From Podaxis mareebaensis (taxonomy: Eukaryota; Basidiomycota; Agaricomycetes; Agaricales; Agaricaceae): a DNA stretch of 55,640 nucleotides. The stretch covers positions 1 to 55,640 of the forward strand of contig JAEUWP010000042.1 in assembly GCA_018524725.1 (NCBI GenBank), in the 5' to 3' direction. The stretch's first letter is position 1. The number at the start of each line of letters is the position of its first letter. Below the pieces are notes generated by a model, which was given only the letters and a program-made list of their open reading frames with translations, was not told the DNA's origin and ran no database searches. Shown in pieces: positions 1-11,950 of this stretch. Position numbers and translations under genes: made by a program.

Positions 1-541
1 TGTCATAAGATGCACCATTCCCAATTTTATGCAGGAAGAGGTGGAACTCAGTGAGATACAAATGCTCGTTCGAAGTTCGGGCACGTTCGAACTACGGGCA
101 GCCCATAGTAGCCCATAGCACTTTGACCCGCTTTCGGGCAATGGGGGGTACAACATACAATGGACCCGAGGAGTGGCGCTTGCAGAAGCCTGTGCCTTCG
201 TTTCTTATGCAAAACAGCCGGGACTGATTCCCACACGCCAGGATGCTGGCCTTCGTGGATGATTAGACATAAAGGTGTGATGGAAAAGGACGGTCGGTGA
301 GTGCATGAAGACGAATACACTCGTCGACGTATTCACCTTACTGTTGTGTATGGTGGATGCATAAGACTGGCATGAATGGATTAAACAGTGCGTATGTGCA
401 CGAGGAGCGGTAAGGCACACAGGAGTCCCATCTCACAAAAGCAAGCAGGTACTTACGAAATGAGTGCATGAACAGGGTGTCGGAAATCGCTGCGCTTTAT
501 GTTATGTCCGCCCTATTACATTCACTAGCTGTTACATTTGA
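1..541. other. Intergenic, left edge
   Basis: I see no supported gene. Both strands carry only short open frames without a recognisable protein. The segment lies downstream of the minus-strand membrane protein gene that ends at 542 and probably holds its 3' UTR. Confidence 0.5.
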
Positions 542-1712
542 CTACGAGTATGAGTCCAAGGCTGAGAAATGATTTGAAATTGAGCCCGATCTCCGGGTGG
601 ACGGGTACTGAGGGGGTCCTGATGACAGCCCACCATAAGAGGGAAGAGTAGACACGATGCTTGTCGACCTGCTTGACCCCGAAGGAATCATGCGGGAAAC
701 ATTTGGGTCACCGCCTGATAACCTCCCGTGGGCCCCTTCATCGTTCCTCCGTGTTTTAGAAGGAGTGGGTTGAGGCCTTACGGGTGGAGGGTCCTGGTAT
801 ATGGTAACCAGTGGGTTCTGCTGTGCAGGGTTTGAGGAGTCAGGGTTGCCAGGCAACCGCTCGTAGGAATTTAAGACACCCCAAGCGTTGGCCTGTTCAC
901 TAACAACGCACTTGGGGATGCTCTTCCTTCTGCGCCAATGACAATAGAATAGTGTCAAGGTCATGGCGCAGACGACACCCACCGACCCTCCGATAATGGG
1001 TCCTATGATTTGGGAGCGGTGAGGTGCAGCAGAAGGGTTGGGAATTATGGGTTCTATTTGGGTAAATGAGGGTAGTGCTGAGCCTGGTAAGGATGAACTT
1101 GGGGAACTGGATGGTGGAGTGGTTGTCAGGCAGGACGTGTCGCTTCCAGGTTGCACATAGAATGGATTGGACTGTGCTCCACTTTCCGAGTCGGTTCTGG
1201 CCAGGATTTGGTACCAACCTGGGGGAACGTTGACTTTCCATAGCACGCTGGACGCTCGTGGTTCAAAATCCTCGACAATTGGGACTGTGATTGTACTAGC
1301 CGTGGCGGCGTCCGGTGGCGCTGCGAGCACTTGTACATCGGTAAACGTCGGGGTAGGCCGCGAAGAGAGCGATGACGGGGGTGGATCCTGAAGAACACCG
1401 AGGTTGGTAGCGAAGAAGGAACAGGGAACGGATGGACCGGCGTAGAGCCACGAGACATTGCGGATAGTACATGTAGTTAGCACGCCTACGAAATCGTTTA
1501 CGATGATGAGCGGGGCCTGCGAGGGCGGTGGTAAGGGATCTGCGGTAGGCGTGAAGACTGGAAGGAAGCTCGAGCAATGCTCGCTAGCACGAGGTATAAG
1601 ACTACAATATACCTTGCCTGATTCCTAGATCATTGGGGAATTTTACAGCGCATGTACTCCGAACCACCAAGCTGTGTAAAATAATGGCTATAGTGAGCAA
1701 CACTGGAGCCAT
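542..1712 (-). CDS. Single-pass membrane protein, S/T-rich stalk, PPxY tail
   Basis: Two exons (1712-1613 and 1557-542) around a 55-nt GT-AG intron give about 371 residues; the splice is phase-consistent. The N-terminus (MAPVLLTIAIILHSLVV) is a good signal peptide. A compact ectodomain follows, containing CTIRNVSW (an N-glycosylation sequon) and PPGWYQILAR, then a Ser/Thr/Pro-rich stalk. One membrane segment (IIGPIIGGSVGVVCAMTLTL) ends in a basic HWRRRK stop-transfer. The cytoplasmic tail of about 150 residues is low-complexity and ends with STLPSYGGLSSGPPQYP, which contains a PPxY motif. I do not recognise a named family. The ectodomain is almost identical to that of the gene ending at 8794, while the tail resembles the gene ending at 6938. 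A surface sensor or receptor-like role is inference from topology only. Confidence 0.82.
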
Positions 1713-2886
1713 AAGCGCATAATAGTGAGATCCGGAACTGTGATGGTGTCTGAAGAATCTTGGTCAACTACCACTGAGGGAAATGAGAGAAGTGGGCAAT
1801 CCGAAGCCTCTTGGTCGACATTTTATACTTCACCCCTTCCACAAAATATGATATATCACAGGCCACTATAGGGCCATCGTATCATTCTTACCGAGCTGCT
1901 TCGATCATGTTCAACATCATGATATGGGCCATGCAAGTTGTGGCACCTCAGGCTTCAGTTCCCAGGTACCCAGTTTAGGATGGTCTCATCAGGCCTTCTG
2001 ATTAGCCTGGATATAGGCAGAGGCAACCCACGTTTGTGCGGAATGCTCATAGGGTTTTTTTAAATATAACCGGGTTACCCACGAATCGGTTTATGCTTCA
2101 ATCCTGACTCTGTAAAATGTCCCCGGTTCTTGCTTTGAAGAACCTGGAAGGTTTTTAGTGAGGGGCCGTGATCCAGCCGCACACCAGGCGATGGCAGGAT
2201 ATGGTTCCCAATAGGCTCCCCTTTTATCCGCTCCGGTGCCGTTGCACACAACTGCAGAACGCTGAGTCTTAACACTAAGAATAACTGATTGCTACCTGGG
2301 ACATGATCAGTATCCATGTATCGCACAGGTTGTTGCAACCTCTGTAGTAAACCATGTTCATAGGGTGCCATTATTTACTACTTGAGCTAATGCGACGAGG
2401 GCCATGGACATGTTGATGAGCGTCAACGGTCCAGCCAAAGGCTTCCCATAAATTTCATCCAAACATTGACCTTGCCACTTATTGCGCGTTCAGCTCCCTT
2501 TCTGGTTTGGGTTTCTCAGTTTTGTAATCCGGGATTATAACTTAGGTGACTAGAAGTGTCGATTTCGCCTCCAAGGGCCCTTGCTCGGCAGGGTTTTGTT
2601 ATGGCCACTGGCTGTCACTGGCCCCCAGAGATAAGGTAAAAGACTGTTTGTACTGTATACGCAATGAGACGGATTGATGGAATTATGCCAGTGGATGGTA
2701 AGCAAGGGAATTTGGGCTGATCCAGTCGGCCCGTGGCACCGGTCACCGGTCACCCCTCACTAACGCCACGATATCGAGGTCGTCGACGCCTGGTTGTGTT
2801 GGCGCGTTCAACGTGTGTCCGTGCTTCACTCAGGTACTCAGGTGCGTCCAATCCCCTCATTTGCCACTTAATGCTAATATCCGCAG
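1713..2886. other. Intergenic between divergent genes
   Basis: This segment separates the start of the minus-strand membrane gene at 1712 from the plus-strand gene starting at 2887, so it should contain both promoters and possibly 5' UTR exons. The ATG at 2887 follows directly on ccgcag, a perfect splice acceptor, so a non-coding first exon may lie here. No coding sequence is supported. Confidence 0.45.
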
Positions 2887-4126
2887 ATGTCGGCTCTTTT
2901 AAGTCCTACCTTGGACGTGTATCTCGCGACCGCCCTAACCGTTGGGGCTACATGGCTCTATTTCACCCTCAAAGGCACCGAAAATCATCAAGTACCACGA
3001 AAGGATGTCAAGACGTCGCTGTTTCTACTTGCACACACGTTATACATTCTCTACTTTATCCTCGTTGCAAAGCCGGAAAACCTTTTTGAAGCTTTCAAGC
3101 TCCCCGTCAATACACCCCCCGATACGATAAAGGCGTTGTTAATCCAGAGCTCTGAGACCGGCAGTATTCCAAGCCACCTAGAACTCTTGTTGAAGAAGCT
3201 AGGCTCCTTTGACATCAGGTTACTCTATGTTCGGTGTGTTGGCTCGGCCCAGACACACCTTCTCCCCCCATTGACGCCCAAACAGTTTCGGCCACGACGC
3301 AATTGTTGATTGCGAATGGTGCTCATCCTTCGAGGACTATGCCCTCTTCTCTTTACCGGCAGCATTACCTGCCTATATACGCGAAGCAGGTGTCATTGGG
3401 GTGAGCCTCGCTGCCGCAATATACCTACGACACGCTCAATATTCTTTGATCACAGATCCTAACATTGGGCTCATCAAGACGTGGATATCTACGACCACTT
3501 GGCGTCGGCGCTCTTGTCATTGCATGTCTGACCGAATTCTACTGGATTGCCACGTCTCCTATTCAAGTGCCTCAGCAAGCTGGTGATGAGATCACCACTT
3601 GGATGGTGCGCGTCTACTCAAAGCTTTCGACTCTCTTAGCCTTCTGACGTAGCTTGCCAACCAGCTTCACGATCACCTCCTCAGATATCGCCACCTTCTC
3701 TTCCTCATCCTCCCTCTCGTCATCTATAAACTACCCTCCATTCCAATCCCGATCCCGATCTTGTCCAACATCCTGTCACCGCCCGTTACCCTCACGCCCG
3801 AACAAAAACAACAGCATTACGCAACAACACTCAAAACCCTCGAACACCTTCTTCCAGCGCTCCATCTTATCAAATATACCAAGGCTTCCATCATGCGGAC
3901 ACCTGAATTCCGCGAGCGTGCTATCAAATGGTGGGACGAAGAAGAGAAAGAGGGTAGATGGATGTTGGAGGATGAAGGATTGAAAAAGACTGCCAAGATG
4001 GCTGGGCTCGGTTTTGGTCAGGGACCAAGTGGTACAGGAGAGGATGATGAGCCGTTACGCAAAAGTGCTGACATGGCTGTCCGTTCGCTCCAGGAAGCTG
4101 CTGTCCCTAGTGAACATTGGCGATAG
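2887..4126 (+). CDS. Conserved-looking polytopic membrane protein
   Basis: Four exons join in phase by short GT-AG introns. The protein begins MSALLSPTLDVYLATALTVG and has about four or five hydrophobic segments: two in the first 65 residues, one around YALFSLPAALPAYIREAG, one around GVGALVIACLTEFYWIA, and one at LLFLILPLVIYKL. Between them is a soluble stretch with FGHDAIVDCEWCSSFEDY, a Cys-x2-Cys-like element. The C-terminal 110 residues are hydrophilic and charged (RERAIKWWDEEEKEGRWMLE). This pattern suggests an ER or organelle membrane protein with a cytosolic tail. I do not recognise a named family and assign no function. The start fits the hydrophobic N-terminus; an upstream non-coding exon is possible. 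Confidence 0.8.
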
Positions 4127-4780
4127 TTCCTTCGATAGATCTATCATTGGAGTACATAGGATAGATGACATTGCAACCTTTGCTACCTGTATCGCAGTGT
4201 CAGAACTTCTTCGAAGTTGTTCGAGGATAATTAGAGGACGTCCTCCCATGGCTGTCATCCTTGTGGATCTGACCGATGTATTGAACAGCTGCAAGGACTC
4301 GCGAACAAAACCAGAGGATTGCTTGGAGTGAATGAGACTGGCTGCATGCAACTGTTTGGATCCTGTTTCGTGAAGGTAGAAAGGCAGTAATTGCCCGTAC
4401 CCCCTTTGCACTCATTACCACGGAAGCTGTATGCCATCAGATTTACTCAACACGCATATCACATGCCAAGTCAAACCCCTATACGTCCCCATATATATCC
4501 CGTTATCAGAAACGCAAATCATGTTCATCCCCTTGTAACAGAATTCCCGAAGCAGGTCAAACAACATGATAAATTTATACATAGCGAACAACAGATATAG
4601 CCGGAATGGTAGTGCATGTATGGAGATCGTACGGAGAAGGAATGATAGAGGGGGAGGAATGATGGAGGGGATTACGCGGAAAGAACGGCCAAAAAAATGA
4701 GTGTAGGATAAAGGAATGGAATGTCAGTAGGTCCATTGATTAAAAAAAGTTCCTTTGGATTGCGGCCGACGGCGATCAAT
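4127..4780. other. Convergent 3' intergenic region
   Basis: This is the gap between two converging genes (plus gene ending at 4126, minus gene ending at 4781). It is fairly AT-rich toward 4560-4760 and presumably contains both 3' UTRs and polyadenylation signals. I see no gene. Confidence 0.5.
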
Positions 4781-6145
4781 TTAGAATTTCTCTCCCACAG
4801 GCGTCAGTGGATTTGCTCTGGGAGAACGACGAGGTTTTTCGCGTCCGTATAAAGGACTACGGGGCGTGGTCACGGTCGTTGGTGTATCGGGAATCTCTGA
4901 CCGCTCAGATATCGGAGATGGGTCATATGCCGAATACAAGGGCAGCGTTGTAGCGATCGTCGCTATACCGGTCGAAGTCGTATGGTAAGTCGGGGGCCGA
5001 TCGCGTGGAGTCCAACCATCCCTATTCCTCGGCCTAGCCTGACCTTTCACACCACTATCATCATCTCTAAAGGGCTCGGTGAACTGCACGCGTAACGCCG
5101 GGTGCGGATGTGGCTGTTGGGCCAAAGCGTCAATGCCTCTCCGCCCATAAAACGGGGTCAGAGTCGTGATTCGCTCTCTTGAATTGCCAAATGAACCAAT
5201 AGTGATGCGAGTAACCGAATTATCCGAGCCAGGGCTCGAGTCCAACCTCTCATGTGGATGACGCCCTAGTGCCCATCCGAATCGTTGTCTCCAGGTATCG
5301 GATCTGGGGGGCTCATAACCGTAGCCAGCAAACTCGTAATCGGGTCGTCTCCGCCTCCGGCGCCTACACCAGTATAGAGCCAACAGCGCGAGAGCACATA
5401 CGACGAGGCCGCCCATAACAGCCAAGATGACCACACCAACACTGGGCGACGAGGAACCGCCACCAGTTTTATCCATCTCTTGACTGGGGCCGTCAGGACT
5501 GCGAGTAGGAAGTGGCCGAAACGACGCTATGGTCGTTACTTGTGTGAATGTGTGGACTGGAGATTATGATTAAAGAGTCGGTGGTTGGCTTAGCTGAAAG
5601 GCATCTCGTACCTCCTAAAGTGCTATCTGTGCTCGCTGATAGGATTGTCGACACCTCCAAGTCGCTGAATGCCGGCGTAGGGCTTGCTGACTCGAGAGGA
5701 AGAGGCCCAACTTGCGTAACGTCAGTCGGCGATACTGGCGGATTCTCACTGAAAGAAGTCTCTTCCGAGATAGCGGGAGCCGTTGGGACACTCGTCGTGG
5801 AAGATATAGAGGTAGGTGCAGGAGTGGGGAAGAAACTTTGTGTTTCCTCAGTAAAACTAGGTATTGGAAGCGAAATTTCTGGACTGTTTTCGTCTGCAAA
5901 AGGGGAAGAAAAGCCAGGAGCAGAACCTGGGGAAGAAGCAGCCGATTGCGGTTCGAGGGGAAGTATAGTAGCGACCGTCGTTGTTATGGAAGTAAGCCTA
6001 ATCGTGGTCGTCGCCACGATTATTCCGGGGCTCATGTCTGTAATTGAAGACGTTTAAGTCCCCGGTCTTATTTCAACAAAGAGCAAGCGTGCTTACTTTG
6101 GCCGCCAGGCAAACCCTTCGAAGCGGCCGGAGAGAAGGTGCTCAT
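4781..6145 (-). CDS. Single-pass membrane protein with S/T/P-rich ectodomain and PPxY tail
   Basis: Three exons can be joined. A short first exon (MSTFSPAASKGLPGGQ, ATG at 6145) joins through an intron of about 59 nt to a long Ser/Thr/Pro-rich exon starting near 6035. A second intron of about 60 nt near 5480-5540 leads to the last exon. The ectodomain is mucin-like with no recognisable fold. The membrane segment (VGVVILAVMGGLVVCALALLALYW) is followed by CRRRRRRR, a strong stop-transfer. The cytoplasmic tail holds RDRPPTYHT (PPxY) and TTLPLYSAYDPSP, similar in layout to neighbouring membrane genes. No cleavable signal peptide is obvious, so it may be a type III (reverse signal-anchor) protein or lack an upstream exon. 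Function unknown. Confidence 0.72.
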
Positions 6146-6937
6146 ATTGTCAAAGGCTCTGTAGCAGAAGGTGTAAAAGAGGACACCTGAAAAGCCATTA
6201 GCTACTCACCCACAGGAGCAAGGAAGAAACGAACGTGAAGAGTGAAAGAGGTAGAAAGAGGAACTGGGCAACGAACAATCCGGAACACTTTTCTACTCAT
6301 GACACCTAAATCAGATCGCAAATTTGCAGCCTAAACAACGTGTATCCAAGTTGAATACGGGTTGGAGCAAAGTCATGATGCGAATGCTGAAAGAAGGCTG
6401 TCATGACCGGTGAGATTGATGAATACGTCTAACACCCTCTGGAATACCAAATGCTGGCCGTCCCACGGGCGATAATATTACAATGCCACGGCGGACTTCT
6501 GATCAAATAACGGAGAAAGTTGCTATCAGTCAATCATCACCAAACTGTCATTCATCCTGTCTTTGGGAGCCCGGTAGAAGTGAGCTGTGGGTCACATATG
6601 CTTGATACTTTGCAGAAATTGGGCCCAGTATCTGTCCAGAATTTGGGAGTACAGGTTTCCGAAGAATCATGAGTTTTGTCGTGGTAAGGTTGAAGGGGAG
6701 GTGCAAACCAAAGCCAGAAGCAAGCACTCCAATGCCCTTCATTATGATTCGCATTTTGCCGATCAAAAACGATGGATGTCCAGTTGTTACAGGCAGCTTC
6801 ATGAAATACCAACTTCCCACTCCTTGGTTCGGTTAATCCTCCTGCTAGTATCGACTACATCATAGACTCCACGGAACAAAAATATCGAAGCATGCTATAA
6901 TACAACCAGACTCCGGGGTATACTTTTTATATTGTCG
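6146..6937. other. Intergenic between same-strand membrane genes
   Basis: This holds the promoter of the 4781-6145 gene and the 3' UTR of the next minus-strand gene. A second possible 5' exon (6303 downward, ending at a GTGAGT donor near 6220) could be 5' UTR. Short open frames on both strands around 6550-6860 overlap each other and resemble no protein I know. Confidence 0.45.
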
Positions 6938-7687
6938 TTATAGTTTCCTCGGTAGGGGTGGAAGTGAATAAGTACTATCAATGTACTGATCCGCCTCCAA
7001 TGGAGGCGAATTAGTCAAATAAGACCTCTCTGAGGAAGTCGGGTACCGTGGAGGCCCTGATGATAAAGTATCATATGGCGGGAGAGTTGATACCTGAGAT
7101 GTTGTTGTTGCTCTGCTCAGCGGCACCTCCGCAGTTGACCCATCGTTCCTATTATCCTCAACACCCATTTTCCCCCAACTGCTATTCCCGAGCGACGTCG
7201 AACGATCAGGCTGTGGAAGTGGAGGAGGACCTTGCACAGGAACGCTCCAGGAATCTGGGACTGTGTCTGGAATACTGGATACATAAGGCGTTGTTGGGAT
7301 GTCTTGACAGTCCGAATTATGATAACGGCTGTCATGAGAAGTGCTGGCTTCCGCCCGAGAACTGAAAGTCATATCACGGGTCAATGGTGAAAGACATTCC
7401 CCGGGTGGAGGAGGGTCCTGAATGGGGATGGAAACTCTTTGCCGGGGCAAAACGCCTATGTCAAGGACCGGGCTCTTTTCGACTTCACCTTGTCGGCCTG
7501 GGGGTCGCCCAACACCGTGGCGGCGCTGACGTCTGCAGTTCCCCCTTCGGAGACATATATACGCCACCAGTCCCCCTGCCAGAAGGCCTGCAAGGACAGC
7601 GCAAACGAGGAGCTCGATGAACTCTGGGACCGTAAATTTATTGTTGGCGTCAGGATTGGACATGAACTCAGGTTCCTGAGGAGACAT
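6938..7687 (-). CDS. Single-pass membrane protein, PPxY tail, 5' end unresolved
   Basis: From the ATG at 7687 the frame encodes about 249 residues. A short N-terminal part is followed by one membrane segment (FIELLVCAVLAGLLAGGLVAYI), a basic stop-transfer (CLRRGNCRRQRR) and a long disordered cytoplasmic tail. The tail ends VSTLPPYDTLSSGPPRYP, with a PPxY motif, closely matching the tail end of the 542-1712 gene. The same frame stays open upstream to about 7930 without an ATG and includes GTNALTISGLCECGD, so an upstream exon with a signal peptide and ectodomain is likely and the true start is probably beyond 7687. The family is unknown; the tail places it with its neighbours. Confidence 0.62.
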   Translation of the reverse strand: MSPQEPEFMSNPDANNKFTVPEFIELLVCAVLAGLLAGGLVAYICLRRGNCRRQRRHGVGRPPGRQGEVEKSPVLDIGVLPRQRVSIPIQDPPPPGECLSPLTRDMTFSSRAEASTSHDSRYHNSDCQDIPTTPYVSSIPDTVPDSWSVPVQGPPPLPQPDRSTSLGNSSWGKMGVEDNRNDGSTAEVPLSRATTTSQVSTLPPYDTLSSGPPRYPTSSERSYLTNSPPLEADQYIDSTYSLPPLPRKL

Positions 7688-7949
7688 GTCCGGCCTAGAG
7701 CTGTAATGAAACACTGTGGCGATACTTTCATCCCCACACTCACAGAGACCGGATATTGTGAGAGCGTTTGTACCGATGTTATGGGGAATTTCGCCGCCTA
7801 TGCCAAGTCTGCAGAAAAGCGGTGGTATGGGAATAGCTAAAGCGAAGCGAGCTAGGACTATGCATGCCTCGCTGCCGTGCCCTTTGACCTTTTCTGTTGT
7901 CTCTGTGGCAACAAAAATCAGATATCAAAGGAGGTGGGTGGATACCAAC

Positions 7950-8793
7950 TTCAGGCTGAGCATAAGTAAATAAAGCTATGCGGCGACTCAGCAAAGGCTA
8001 ATGTATGCGCCATCAGACGGCTGGCAAAGCCATCTCTTGAAGGAAGGTGTTAGTTCAGATACAGTATCTTCAAAACTGAGAGGCTTTGAGGTGATCATTG
8101 GACCTATAGCCTGAAACGCATGCCGGTGTTAAGATTGCTAATGCAGAAACACATCACCGTAGACATCAATAGCAAGAATAGATGATTTATGATGAAGAGG
8201 ACCGTGACAAAATTGGGACACAAGAAATTAGGCCCAAGGAGAATCGTTCTCCACACCAGGACGTGACACATAGTATAAACCGACTAAGAAACATAGTTAG
8301 GCGTTAGAAACGTTGAGCCTGTATTGAAGCCAACTTAGAGCAAACACTAGGGCACAGTGAGAAATAAATGCGCCGGTGGGACCCATCACGCGGCAGTTAG
8401 CCTCAATGTTACTTAGCTGGCCCGAACCGAAACGTCAATGTCTGGTTGACTCCGCTAAAGATACACGAAAACACATACACATAAAGGTAGAACAGATCTA
8501 CATCATCTTCGGAACGGGGGCGAAGAAACGAAAGCGTCCAGAACAAGCACCAAGTGCCAACATTGGGGCGAAGAAGTTGTCAATAAGCATTACAAAGCGT
8601 CACGACAAGCGTGTAAAAAGACAACCGAGAGTACAAGAACATCACAATACTAGAGGAGGCGTGAGAAACAGCTATGGTAACGTCAATAGGGTACAAAAGC
8701 ACTACAAGTCACGAACAAATGAACAGAATATATAACAACGATTCTTGACCGGAATCGAGCAAAAAGAAAAGGCAAAAGAGAGTATCAGCAGAC
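7950..8793. other. Intergenic / 3' region
   Basis: The gap lies between the unresolved 5' end of the 6938 gene and the stop of the 8794 gene. A 119-codon open frame on the plus strand (8376-8735) is rich in Lys/Arg/Gln and looks like AT-rich 3' UTR read in the wrong direction; I do not call it. Confidence 0.45.
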
Positions 8794-10561
8794 TCAATCT
8801 TTCCTAGGAAGAGGCATATCCGGGATCAGATAATGCACAGGCTTCCCCTCAATTCCACCAGGTCCAAAACTGCTCTTGTGAACAAGATTCCCCGTACTTT
8901 CAGGTGGGCTTGGGGTCTGCCGGGGTTTTTTGGAATAATGGCCCTGGCCCGAGGAAATGACGGGAGAGGAGGTACTGATAGGAGTGACCGGTGAGGGTGT
9001 ATAGACTGTTGAAGGAGGGGAACGTTCGGCCGTAGCGGTATAAGTGGAGATAGTTGGAGGAACGGAGGGATCGTAAGCAGGGACGGGCTTTCGAGGGGTC
9101 TTCCTAGGAGTTGCTGATTGTGAACCCGTAGACTGGCGGTTAACCTTTTTCTTTTGTTGATGGGTGGCACTACTCGAAGGTGCGCCACCACTAGAAGAAG
9201 AAGCAGAGTATGACCGTGCCATCTCCATGGCTGCCAACGGTGATGGAGAGCGATGAGGTAAAGGAGAAGGATATGCAGACGAGTAAGAAGTGGTATCAAC
9301 TGAGGGTCTTCTCCCCGAGGTATGGGGCACCTCATGAGGCTGTGTAAGACTGTCCACTGTTGACGACGAATATAGATGTGATGGTGATATTTGTTCTTGA
9401 AGCGACGACCTCGACGACATAGGCCTGCCGCCATTCGAGGGCAAGGTTGCCAAAGCCAAACCTCCTTCAGCGTCGTCAAAAGGGTTCTTAGTGTACGAAG
9501 CGGGAGAAGTCGAGAATTTCTCTTCAAAGGGGGAGAAGGGTGTGGAGTTGCCGCTCCTTTGATCCTCATCCTTGACGAAAATAGCTCCGAGTGAGTCCCT
9601 TGTTGAATGATGGCCTGGATTACGCATGGGGGCTGCGAAGTCACGAGAAGGGCGGCTTCGTCTGTTGAGCTTACCAGAATGGGTCGAGTTGAGGGAGCCT
9701 AAACCACCCCAGCCACGGGTGAGTCGCGCACCCCCAGTTTGTCCCCCGATAGGTCTATCAAGGGTATTCTTTCGTCGGCGCAGACAGAGATAAATCATGA
9801 GAACGAGGATCATAAAGACTGTCACGCCTGCTACGACGCCAACGATGACGCCAACGCGGGAGTCTTTTGAGGCGGAGGAAGGTATAGGCGTGGTAGTTTC
9901 TACAGGAGTCGACGAAGGTGGAGGTTCACTTGGTAGAGATGAGCTTGAGGAACTGGATGGTGGAGTGGTTGTCAGGCAGGACGTGTCGCTTCCAAGTTGC
10001 ACATAGAATGGATTGGACTGTGCTCGATTTTCCGAGTTGGTTCTGGCCAGGATTTGGTACCAACCTGGGGGAACGTTGACGTTCCATGGCACGCTAGACG
10101 CTCGTGGTTCAAAATCCTCGACAATTGGGACTGTGATTGTACCAGCCGTGGCGGCGCCCGATGGCACTGCGAGCACTTGCGCGTTGGTAAACGTCGGGGT
10201 AGGCCGCGAAGAGAGCGATGGTGGGGGTGGATCCTGAAGAACGCCGAGGTTGGTAGCGAAGAAGGAAAAGGGAACAGAGGGACCGGCGTAGAGCCACGAA
10301 ACATTGCGGATAGTGCATGTACTCAGCACGCCTACGAAATCGTTTACGATGATGAGTGGGGTCTGCGACGGCGGTGGTGAGGGATCTGCGGTAGGCGTGA
10401 AGACTGGTAGAAAGTTTGAGAAGTGCTCGCTGGCATGGGATATAGGATGACAAAGTACCTTGCCTAGCCTCAAAATTGCGAGGCAAATCCAGTCCATGTA
10501 CACCTTCAGTTAAGAAGGGCAGCAAGAAGATGAGAACGGAAGGTGATAGGCTTGGTGACAT
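8794..10561 (-). CDS. Single-pass membrane protein with long disordered tail (paralogue of 542-1712)
   Basis: Two exons (10561-10459 and 10403-8794) around a 55-nt GT-AG intron at the same position and phase as in the 542-1712 gene; about 570 residues. The signal peptide (MSPSLSPSVLIFLLPFLTEG) is clear. The ectodomain (CTIRNVSWLYAG, PPGWYQILAR) is nearly identical to the paralogue. After an S/T stalk comes one membrane segment (VGVIVGVVAGVTVFMILVLMIYL) with LRRRKN stop-transfer. The tail of about 340 residues is Ser/Pro-rich, with NPFDDAEGG and several SPSP and TPRKTPRK stretches that could be phosphorylated. It lacks a PPxY motif and differs entirely from the tail of its paralogue. Family unnamed to my knowledge; a surface sensor-like role is inference. 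Confidence 0.85.
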
Positions 10562-11150
10562 GGTCGCCTTGAGGAGCGAGGCGGGATTTGAAGGCCCCCT
10601 TTGTAGAGGATGAGAAGAGAGGAGGTCTATGGCCGTCGCCAAGCGCCGCTTAACTTGCAATTACCCAGGCATCAGCCGGACAACGGCCATCCCTGAACCA
10701 CATGCCACATCACAATCATGATAATCACGAGCGCCCCATTTATCTTCTATATTCCCAGAGCCTCGTCACGAGAAGACATACTCGCTGAATGCAGCGGTTT
10801 TGGTTCCACGAAAGTTGGGAGAACCTCTGACCCAGCTTTAACCAAGACGCGAAGCGCCCATCGACTGACAAGCATCCGACCCCGACGGTCAGAACTCGTG
10901 TGGCGGCTATCATTAAGCGGCGAGCGTTTGAACAGTCAACATGGCCCCTGACCCCAGCAACACTCGGCAAAACGCATTACTGTACACAAAAATGCAACAC
11001 ACCGTCGTGCCCTTCATCTTCAGATTTCGTTGCTACGATATCATGGAAAGCCGGAGAAGGTATGGCATATTGATGGATAATTGGAACTCTGAGGGGGTTC
11101 TATGCAAAACTAACCTAGGCAAGGAGCAAACCAAAAATCACCAATAGCGA
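10562..11150. other. Promoter region of the 8794-10561 gene
   Basis: No gene seen. The segment lies upstream of the minus-strand membrane gene and upstream of the tRNA-Val. Short open frames on both strands overlap each other without protein-like features. Confidence 0.45.
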
Positions 11151-11223
11151 GGTTCAATGGTCTAGTGGTTATGATTTCTGTCTTACACACAGAAGGTCCC
11201 CGGTTCGAGCCCGGGTTGAACCA
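11151..11223 (+). tRNA. tRNA-Val (UAC)
   Basis: A 73-nt cloverleaf without intron. The acceptor stem pairs GGTTCAA with TTGAACC, with A as discriminator. The anticodon arm TTCTGT-CTTACAC-ACAGAA gives a seven-base loop with anticodon TAC (valine, GUA codons). The T arm is CCCGG-TTCGAGC-CCGGG. A run of five T follows directly at 11224-11228, the expected RNA polymerase III terminator. The D-arm (GGTCTAGTGGTTATGA) matches the internal A box of eukaryotic valine tRNAs. Confidence 0.95.
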
Positions 11224-11950
11224 TTTTTGGACTCCTTGTTTTGTCTCTTGCCCTGCAGGCAGTTGGACGTTTGGGACCATAGTTTTGTTTTCCCTACCTG
11301 GACTGCCAGAACTTTCAGAACCTGGCAGAATAACACATCTGATTGCGAAGATAGAATGCGAGAAGCGTAAATCAAATGACTCGACCGCTCCAGCCTCTAA
11401 GTTCTGGATGCGTTCTCGATGCACAATTCCGATGTCCCCTTTAGGAGCGTATAAGCGGATTGATGCTAGCGGCGCCGAGGGATAATAAGGGATAATCATG
11501 CCACAGGGGCACATTCAAAGAACCTCGGAACGTGTGGGAGCTCTCTCAAAAACAAACCCGAAACCCCATATTCTCCGGCGGGGAAATAGGCTTAACTCTG
11601 ATGGTCTACATATCGATGAAGCATCATCGATAGAAGTCCATGACATGTTAAAGGCATCACATACTAGGGAGGAACAGAAGCCCTGGCATAGCTATTAATG
11701 AACCACCTGACTGATCACGTTTTCGAGCAGCCGAGGAAGTGTCACCCTTATTTAACACGTACGCCCAGGGGACCCGAAAGCTCGTGAGAGTGGCAGCATC
11801 AGAGCCAGGATTTATGACGGCCAGAGTGATTCGTCGAATAAGGGTCCTTGGAACACAAGTAGCCAAGCCACTCCTCAAGTCTGGATCCCTAAGGTTTCTC
11901 GGAAGTTAAGGTGCCCTGTTATGGGCCTATTCTAACAAACCCGACCTGCT
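11224..11950. other. Intergenic after tRNA-Val
   Basis: Apart from the T-run terminator immediately after the tRNA, I see nothing assignable. Open frames on both strands at 11165-11700 overlap each other and look random. Confidence 0.4.

Noticed and set aside
8376..8735. 119-codon plus-strand open frame, basic
   Set aside because: It is composed of AT-rich antisense 3' UTR, has Lys/Arg/Gln bias and no protein-like pattern.
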